Part shown: piece by piece, positions 6,829 through 11,653 of the stretch | How positions within the stretch are numbered: the stretch's first letter is position 1 | Layout: each line of letters opens with the position of its first letter | DNA from: Clostridiales bacterium | GTDB lineage: Bacteria > Bacillota > Clostridia > Christensenellales > Aristaeellaceae | NCBI GenBank assembly: GCA_012522875.1 | Contig: JAAYJP010000245.1 | Span: forward strand, 1 to 11,653 | DNA length: 11,653 bases | Direction of reading: 5' to 3' | The notes under the pieces: generated by a model | What the model was told of the DNA's origin: nothing | Database searches by the model: none | The model's input: only the letters and a program-made list of their open reading frames with translations | Program-made: the position numbers and the translations under genes

Positions 6829-8075
6829 GGAAACACGCTGGCTGCATGGCGCAGGGCTTTTACAACGGGAAGTTCTTCCCCGCTCAGGAAGCGGATCAAA
6901 GCGCCGCCGCCAGTGCAGATATAGTCGATTTGCCCCGCTTTGCCATACTTGCCTGTGGCGGTGATGCTGTCACCCCCGCCGATTACGGTGTAGCCCTTGG
7001 TGTCACCCAGAGCGTCCCACACAATCTTTGTGCCTGTCTCCGTTTCCGCATCCTCAAACACACCCATGGGCCCATTGACGAAGATGGTTTTAGCGCTGCG
7101 AATGATGCCCGCATAATGCCTGGCGTCATCCGAGGAGATATCAAGGGCCGCAGCGCTCTCCGGAAGATCAGGCAGCGCTGCCTCCTGTCGTTTTCCATCG
7201 GCAAGATAGGCCAGGGCCCTGGGCAGCGAGATTTTGCCGATGTGATGTTCCAGAAGCGAACGGGCAGTATCGATATGCTGGGCATTGCCTGATTTCCGTA
7301 TAAATTCCAGGCTCCCCTGGCCGATGTTATCGCCCTTTGCAGCAAGGAGAATGTTGGCCACCAAACCACCTGTCAAGACCATGTCGGCCATGCCACGTGA
7401 GAGCACGGTGTCCATCATCAGAAACGCGTCGCCGACCTTTGCGCCGCCCAGGACATAGACGCAGGGATGTTCAGGGCGCTGCATCAGCTCAGAGATCACC
7501 ACATATTCGCGCTCAAACAGGCGCCCCATGTAGGAGGGCATCACCTGTTCAAAGCCGCATAGGCTGGGCTGGTCCCGGTGTGCTGCGGCAAAGGCGTCAC
7601 ATACATAGAGGTCAGCCAGGGGAGCCAATTTCCGGACTACTTCCGTTTTGGCCTGCTCTTCGTGGCTGAGTTTCAGTTCAAGCTCAAACAGGGTTTGCTC
7701 TTCTGAGCAGAAACGAACATTGTCCAACAGGAGGAGATCCCCGTTTTTCAGGTTCTTGATGGCGGCCCTTGCCGCGGGACCCGTGACATCATCAATAAAT
7801 CCGACTTTCCGGCCCAGGAAGCCGCTTAGCGCCAGGGCGTGGGGGGCAGTGCTATAAAAGTTTTTGTACTCGATATCGCTGCCCTGGTGGGCCAGGATGA
7901 CCACCCTGGCCCCTTTTTGAGACAACTCCTTGAGAGTGGGCACGCAGGCTTCTATGCGGGCAGTGGATTTCAGCGTACCCGACTTCCTGTCCACCGGCTG
8001 ATTGATGTCCACCCGGCACAGAACTGTTCTTCCTTCAAGCCGGGCCTCATCGAGGGTTCTGATCCCAAATCGCAT
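6825..8075 (-). CDS. Phosphoglycerate kinase homologue, archaeal-like, with altered substrate loop
   Basis: 416-residue PGK-fold protein; family chemistry is acyl phosphate plus ADP to carboxylate plus ATP. Seen are CRVDIN (residues 20-25; R21, D23, N25), R40, DNVRF (R121), AFAAAHR (H166, R167), the GGAKV loop (210-214), NGPMGVFE (334-341), GGGDS (366-370) and the C-terminal GGGALIRFL. The RVDIN and LAHQ wording resembles archaeal rather than standard bacterial PGKs. The usual AHQSRPG/SHLGRP loop instead reads AHQGSDIEY at 62-70. The His is kept, but the Arg that helps bind 3-phosphoglycerate in yeast PGK (R65) is replaced by Ser or Asp, with about one residue inserted. The start is 2 nt after the GAPDH-like stop, with an AAGGAAG ribosome site inside that gene's end; its own stop overlaps larA as ATGA. 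It probably works directly after the GAPDH homologue, perhaps not on 3-phosphoglycerate. Confidence 0.88.
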   Translation of the reverse strand: MRFGIRTLDEARLEGRTVLCRVDINQPVDRKSGTLKSTARIEACVPTLKELSQKGARVVILAHQGSDIEYKNFYSTAPHALALSGFLGRKVGFIDDVTGPAARAAIKNLKNGDLLLLDNVRFCSEEQTLFELELKLSHEEQAKTEVVRKLAPLADLYVCDAFAAAHRDQPSLCGFEQVMPSYMGRLFEREYVVISELMQRPEHPCVYVLGGAKVGDAFLMMDTVLSRGMADMVLTGGLVANILLAAKGDNIGQGSLEFIRKSGNAQHIDTARSLLEHHIGKISLPRALAYLADGKRQEAALPDLPESAAALDISSDDARHYAGIIRSAKTIFVNGPMGVFEDAETETGTKIVWDALGDTKGYTVIGGGDSITATGKYGKAGQIDYICTGGGALIRFLSGEELPVVKALRHAASVFP

Positions 8076-8077
8076 AC

Positions 8078-9127
8078 TTACTTCCTTTTGCCGATATGCA
8101 GGTATCTATTGGTTTCGGCGGTGCCTTCCGCCCCTGTCTTCTGCATGCCCATGGCAGCGCGGACCGCATCAATGGTCTCTGGGATGGTGACCGACTCCTG
8201 GGGAATGTTGATGGCGAACATGATGGCGTTCCCTGTTTCCACCACGGCGTCCTTCCAGAGGCCTATTTCAAACATGTCGCCCCGGCGGTTGCCCAGGTCC
8301 CGGGCGAAACGGAAGAAGGAAGCGTTGCCCTTGAATCCTTCGTCGATGGTGACCACGCGGATGCGCGGGTGCGCTTCAAAACACCGGATGGCGTCCTCCC
8401 GTTTGATTCTTCCCTCTTTTGGGGTGGCCACTACCGTAATGATATGCCCATGGGTTACCGGGGTGTGCACCAGAATGCCGGTGGCTTGGATGTGGGGCAT
8501 GATGGTCATCAGGTCCACTGCCTGATGGCTTGGCGCCTTATCCATTTGAAGGGCGTTGGTGAGGCCACGGTGATAATCCCCCGGGTCTGCCACCCGGCGG
8601 ATGATGGTAATGGCGACACGGTCGATCCCAAAAGCCCTGTCCAGCGCGTCAACTGCACGGATGAGGCCGGTGGTGTTGCAGGAGGTGAGCTTCAGATAAT
8701 CCGCTCCCACGCCAGCTTCATAGTTGGCATAGCCGTGAAAGAAGACATCGGCCACCTCATTTTTCTCGCCGCCCTGAAAGATGGCTTTCTTACCGTACTT
8801 CTTATATGCTTCTTTGTTTTTCACGCCAACACCACCTGGGGCAGAGTCCAGGATGATGTCTGCCTCTTTTATCATTTCATCAAAGGAGCCAGATGTTGGA
8901 ATGCCCAGCGCGTCAAACTGGGCTTTATCCGCCCCCTCCACCAAATAAAGTTTATATTTTTTTCCATTGGCGCCAATCATATCCCTTTCAGCCAGGGCAC
9001 GTACGGAGAGCGTGGGTGCCAGGTCGGCAACGCCCACAAGCTCCATATCCCCCTGCATGGCCACGCCATCAGCCAGGCGCTGGCCAATGACGCCATACCC
9101 GGCTACTGCTACTTTGATTTTTGACAT
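8078..9127 (-). CDS. Type II (archaeal-type) glyceraldehyde-3-phosphate dehydrogenase homologue
   Basis: Member of the archaeal-type phosphorylating GAPDH family (349 aa; archaeal enzymes about 340). Family chemistry is aldehyde plus phosphate plus NAD(P) to acyl phosphate. The Rossmann motif GYGVIG is at residues 10-15. The active-site Cys is C150 in SCNTTGL, RRxADP lies at 177-182, and the catalytic His is probably H226 in THGH. Two features differ from the archaeal consensus I remember. The KGPINA segment reads RGLTNA (187-192), and SHHGPD reads SHQAVD (200-205), so the substrate-phosphate region appears remodelled. GVADLAPT at 32-39 puts Asp35 where archaeal enzymes carry a basic NADP-reading stretch, which suggests NAD use. 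The ribosome site AAGGAGG (9140-9134) is 6 nt before ATG. The pgk homologue follows after 2 nt. The true substrate may be a GAP analogue rather than GAP. Confidence 0.85.
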   Translation of the reverse strand: MSKIKVAVAGYGVIGQRLADGVAMQGDMELVGVADLAPTLSVRALAERDMIGANGKKYKLYLVEGADKAQFDALGIPTSGSFDEMIKEADIILDSAPGGVGVKNKEAYKKYGKKAIFQGGEKNEVADVFFHGYANYEAGVGADYLKLTSCNTTGLIRAVDALDRAFGIDRVAITIIRRVADPGDYHRGLTNALQMDKAPSHQAVDLMTIMPHIQATGILVHTPVTHGHIITVVATPKEGRIKREDAIRCFEAHPRIRVVTIDEGFKGNASFFRFARDLGNRRGDMFEIGLWKDAVVETGNAIMFAINIPQESVTIPETIDAVRAAMGMQKTGAEGTAETNRYLHIGKRK

Positions 9128-9209
9128 AAAAAACCTCCTTTTGGATTTCGCTCAATCATTTTACCCGTTCAGCCTTTCATCCGAGGGCTGCCCGTTGCGT
9201 GATGCCTGG

Positions 9210-10226
9210 CTACTCCACTTTGACCGGTTTTCCACCTTGCTGCCAGCTCTTTTTGGCCGCGATGGCGATTCTCACTGGCTGCAAGCCATCAAAGGCGCCA
9301 ACCGGCGTGTCTGTGCCATCCAGGCAGGCATCCACAAACTCCCTTACTTCCTCAATGAACGCATCGTTGTAACGCTCCAGGAAGAACCACAGCGGCTTTT
9401 CCGTTATAACAGCGTCGGCTGTATAGAGCACTGTGTTGTTGGCGGTTTCATTGTCAGCCGTCACGCAACCTTTGGCGCCAAAGACTTCAATGCGCTGGTC
9501 ATAACCGTAGACAGCCTGGCGGGAATTGTCAATTACGCCTAAGGCGCCGTTACCAAAGCGCAAAGTGATGATGCAGGTATCAACATCCCCGGCTTCTCCA
9601 ATGGCAGGGTCCACCAGGACGGCGCCAAACACGGAGACTTCCTCCACTTCGCTGCCTGTCAGATAGCGTACCATGTCAAAGTCATGGATGGTCATGTCCA
9701 CAAAGATACCGCCGGATGATTTGGCATATTCAGCTGAAGGCGGTGCGGGGTCCCGGGAGGTGACCTTGACAATGTGCACGTCACCCACGTCCCCTGCCTG
9801 TACCCTGTCCCGTACCTTTTTAAAGTTTCGGTCAAAGCGACGGTTGAAACCCACCTGATACTTTACGCCCGCTTTCTTGACGGCTTCCAGGACCGCCTCA
9901 ATTTTCTTGAGGTCATGGTCAATGGGTTTCTCGCAGAAGATATGCTTGCCCGCCTGGGCGGCCTCGATGGATATGGGTGAATGCAGGTCGGTAGGGGCAC
10001 AGATAAGCACCGCGTTGATATCCGGGCGTGCCAGAATATCCCGGTAGTCCCTGTAAGCGTCCTTCACCCCCAACGAATCGGCCAGTTCCTTCGCGGCCTC
10101 AAGGTTGACATCAGACACCGCCACCAGGTTGGCGCGGGGGATGCGGTTGACCAGGTTGTTGGCATGAAGTTTGCCGATGCGCCCGGCGCCGATGACGCCA
10201 ATGTTTAGTTTGCTGATTGCCATCAT
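9210..10226 (-). CDS. iolG: Inositol 2-dehydrogenase, Gfo/Idh/MocA family (IolG-like)
   Basis: Predicted NAD-dependent oxidation of myo-inositol to 2-keto-myo-inositol (scyllo-inosose), the first step of inositol catabolism. The 338-residue length fits the family. The Rossmann motif GVIGAGRIG lies at residues 10-18, with an acidic residue (D39) at the end of the second strand, which favours NAD. CEKP at 98-101 supplies the catalytic Lys (K100). D177 and H181 (VDMTIHDFD) have the four-residue spacing of the Asp172/His176 pair known in Bacillus IolG. NRRFD at 128-132 is also IolG-like. ATG at 10226 is chosen over the adjacent ATG at 10223 because AGGAAGG (10242-10236) is 9 nt upstream. It could act on scyllo- or D-chiro-inositol instead, since paralogues in this family differ in polyol preference. 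Its place directly after iolD supports an inositol substrate. Confidence 0.88.
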   Translation of the reverse strand: MMAISKLNIGVIGAGRIGKLHANNLVNRIPRANLVAVSDVNLEAAKELADSLGVKDAYRDYRDILARPDINAVLICAPTDLHSPISIEAAQAGKHIFCEKPIDHDLKKIEAVLEAVKKAGVKYQVGFNRRFDRNFKKVRDRVQAGDVGDVHIVKVTSRDPAPPSAEYAKSSGGIFVDMTIHDFDMVRYLTGSEVEEVSVFGAVLVDPAIGEAGDVDTCIITLRFGNGALGVIDNSRQAVYGYDQRIEVFGAKGCVTADNETANNTVLYTADAVITEKPLWFFLERYNDAFIEEVREFVDACLDGTDTPVGAFDGLQPVRIAIAAKKSWQQGGKPVKVE

Positions 10227-10243
10227 TTAAATCCGCCTTCCTA

Positions 10244-11653
10244 TTAATATGCTTTCGCGTTGTTGATATGGTCCAGGTGCTCCTGCCATGCCACTTCGTT
10301 TAGGGGATTTCGGGACACTTCCACCGACCCCACGCGCCACCAGGATGCGTAGCCGTCGGTCATGGTTTTTGGAAGCACCTTAAGGTCAAACAACACAGGC
10401 TGTCCCTTGATCGTCAGCGCATCCTTCACGGCAGCTTCCAGCTCCGCAAGTGTGCGGATGGTAAAGGCAATGCAACCGTAGCCCTCTGCGATCCTGGCAT
10501 AGTCCACCGCCAGGAAGCTGCCGTCATGCCGGCCGGATTCTGAGCGGTAGCGCAGTTCCGTGCATAGTGACTCATTGCCCTGGCCTATCTGCAGGTTGTT
10601 GATGCAGCCAAAGCCAGCGTTATCAAACAGGCAAATATTGATCTTGAGCTTCTCTTGCACCGCAGTGAGAAGCTCGGAATGCAGCATCACAAAACTGCCA
10701 TCCCCCACCATGGAGTAGACTTCCTTACCATCCGCGGCCAGCTTCTGGCCCAGGGCGCCTGATACCTCATATCCCATGCAGGAATAGCCATATTCCATGT
10801 TGTAGCTGTCAGGGGTTTTAGGTCGCCACATGCGCTGCATGTCTCCCGGCAGGGAGCCGGAGGAGCCGATGACCACCGCGTCCTTTGGAATCAGCCTGTT
10901 GAGAGCCCCAAGCGCTGCCGTCTGGGTGAGGGCGGAGCCCAGATCCCTGGCATACCTTCCGGCGCTGTCGGCGTTGCGGTCATTGATGAGCGGTGGATGG
11001 GTCTCGTCATAGACCATCCCATCCAGGCGGGAAAGCTCCTTCTCCCAGTCATCAAGCGCCTTGCCGATTTCATCACTGTAGCCGCTTCTGTAATCCCCCA
11101 GCGCATCGTTCAGCGCTTCCAGTCCCATCCTGGCATCGGCGATCAGGGGCAGGGCCTCCATCTTCATGGCCTGGAAGGGGGAGACATTGATGTTGAGGAA
11201 CTTCGCCCTGTCATTGAACAGCCATTTGGAGGCGGTGGTGAAGTCCGTGTAGCGGGTGCCCACGCCAATGATCAGGTCCGCTTCCTTTGCCAGGATATTG
11301 GCGGGCTGGGTGCCGGTTACCCCAATGCCGCCCAGGTTGAGCGGATGGTTCCACACGAGCGCTGATTTCCCGGCTTGCGTTTCCCCAAAGGGGATATTGA
11401 AGCGTTCAGCGAAGTGGGCAAAGGCCTCATGTGCTTCTGAGTAACGCACGCCGCCACCGCAGATGAGCAAGGGCTTCCTGGCCTCCCGAACACGTTCGGC
11501 CGCCAGGGCCACCGCTTCTTTTTCCGGTGGGCGGCGCTGAAGGCGATGCACCCTGCGCTGAAAGAACACCTCGGGGTATTCATAGGCCTCCCCTTCCACA
11601 TCCTGGGGAAGGGCCAGGCACACAGCACCCGTGTCGGCTGGATCTGTCAGAAC
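10244..11653 (-). CDS. iolD: IolD, 3D-(3,5/4)-trihydroxycyclohexane-1,2-dione hydrolase (5' end outside window)
   Basis: ThDP-dependent ring-opening enzyme of cytosolic myo-inositol catabolism; it converts trihydroxycyclohexane-1,2-dione to 5-deoxy-D-glucuronate. The reading frame stays open to the right edge, so about 469 C-terminal residues are visible of the roughly 620-640 usual for the family; a GTG at 11623 is internal, not the start. The window opens in the end of the pyrimidine-binding domain (LTDPADTGAV, then LALPQDVEGEAY). The central nucleotide-fold domain follows (LLICGGGVRYSEA, later ADLIIGVGTRYTDF). The ThDP/Mg site is GDGSF at about 10705-10691, followed by the Asn of LFDNAGFG. 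The C-terminus has the IolD-like block KTMTDGYASWWRVG. It is the most upstream visible gene of the operon, 17 nt before iolG. The family call is firm; other ThDP acetolactate-synthase-like enzymes lack this C-terminal block. Confidence 0.93.
   Translation of the reverse strand, partial: VLTDPADTGAVCLALPQDVEGEAYEYPEVFFQRRVHRLQRRPPEKEAVALAAERVREARKPLLICGGGVRYSEAHEAFAHFAERFNIPFGETQAGKSALVWNHPLNLGGIGVTGTQPANILAKEADLIIGVGTRYTDFTTASKWLFNDRAKFLNINVSPFQAMKMEALPLIADARMGLEALNDALGDYRSGYSDEIGKALDDWEKELSRLDGMVYDETHPPLINDRNADSAGRYARDLGSALTQTAALGALNRLIPKDAVVIGSSGSLPGDMQRMWRPKTPDSYNMEYGYSCMGYEVSGALGQKLAADGKEVYSMVGDGSFVMLHSELLTAVQEKLKINICLFDNAGFGCINNLQIGQGNESLCTELRYRSESGRHDGSFLAVDYARIAEGYGCIAFTIRTLAELEAAVKDALTIKGQPVLFDLKVLPKTMTDGYASWWRVGSVEVSRNPLNEVAWQEHLDHINNAKAY

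Noticed and set aside
8096..9124. Long plus-strand open frame (342 codons) opposite the GAPDH homologue, and similar plus-strand frames elsewhere (for example 88-675)
   Set aside because: Each lies antisense to a gene with clear family motifs, and the translations show no recognisable protein features. They are frame shadows of the coding strand.
9170..9190. Short inverted repeat (CAGCC/GGCTG) in the 82-nt gap between the iolG and GAPDH-like genes
   Set aside because: Only five base pairs around an 11-base loop with no T-run; too weak to call a terminator or processing site.

Overview
The window looks like a bacterial chromosome segment, most likely from an anaerobic Bacillota/Clostridia-type organism. 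The grounds are AGGAGG-type ribosome sites, sigma-A-like promoters, a moderately high G+C by eye, split transketolase subunits, and an HlyD-like gene next to what may be the yggS-sepF cell-division locus. That placement is inference. Every supported gene is on the minus strand, so transcription runs from the right end to the left.

Right and centre (about 11653 to 3669): a seven-gene operon, open at the right edge. In transcription order it holds iolD (5' end outside the window), an iolG-type inositol 2-dehydrogenase, an archaeal-type (type II) glyceraldehyde-3-phosphate dehydrogenase homologue, an archaeal-type phosphoglycerate kinase homologue, a LarA-family nickel-pincer racemase homologue, and the N and C halves of a split transketolase. 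Junctions are tight (17, 82, 2, -4, 45 and -8 nt), and a strong intrinsic terminator follows the last gene.

Left (about 3648 to 1): a secreted protein with SH3-like and PepSY-like regions and its own promoter; a single-pass membrane protein with a proline-rich cytoplasmic head and an HlyD-type outer part, also with its own promoter; then a promoter, a ribosome site and the first ten codons of a further gene, possibly yggS.

The main observation is that the GAPDH, PGK and transketolase homologues keep their catalytic residues but each appears to have lost residues that normally read a substrate phosphate, and they sit beside inositol genes and a LarA-family racemase. One hypothesis explains all of this. 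IolG, IolE, IolD and IolB make 2-deoxy-5-keto-D-gluconate, an unphosphorylated ketose with the D-threo arrangement that transketolase requires. Transketolase would remove its two-carbon unit and leave D-malate semialdehyde (2-hydroxy-3-carboxy-propanal), the carboxylate analogue of D-glyceraldehyde 3-phosphate. The GAPDH and PGK homologues would convert this through malyl phosphate to D-malate plus ATP, and the LarA homologue would give L-malate. This would be a kinase- and aldolase-free alternative to the IolC/IolJ/IolA route. It is inference: I could run no alignment or search, and the residue comparisons are by eye against remembered family consensus.
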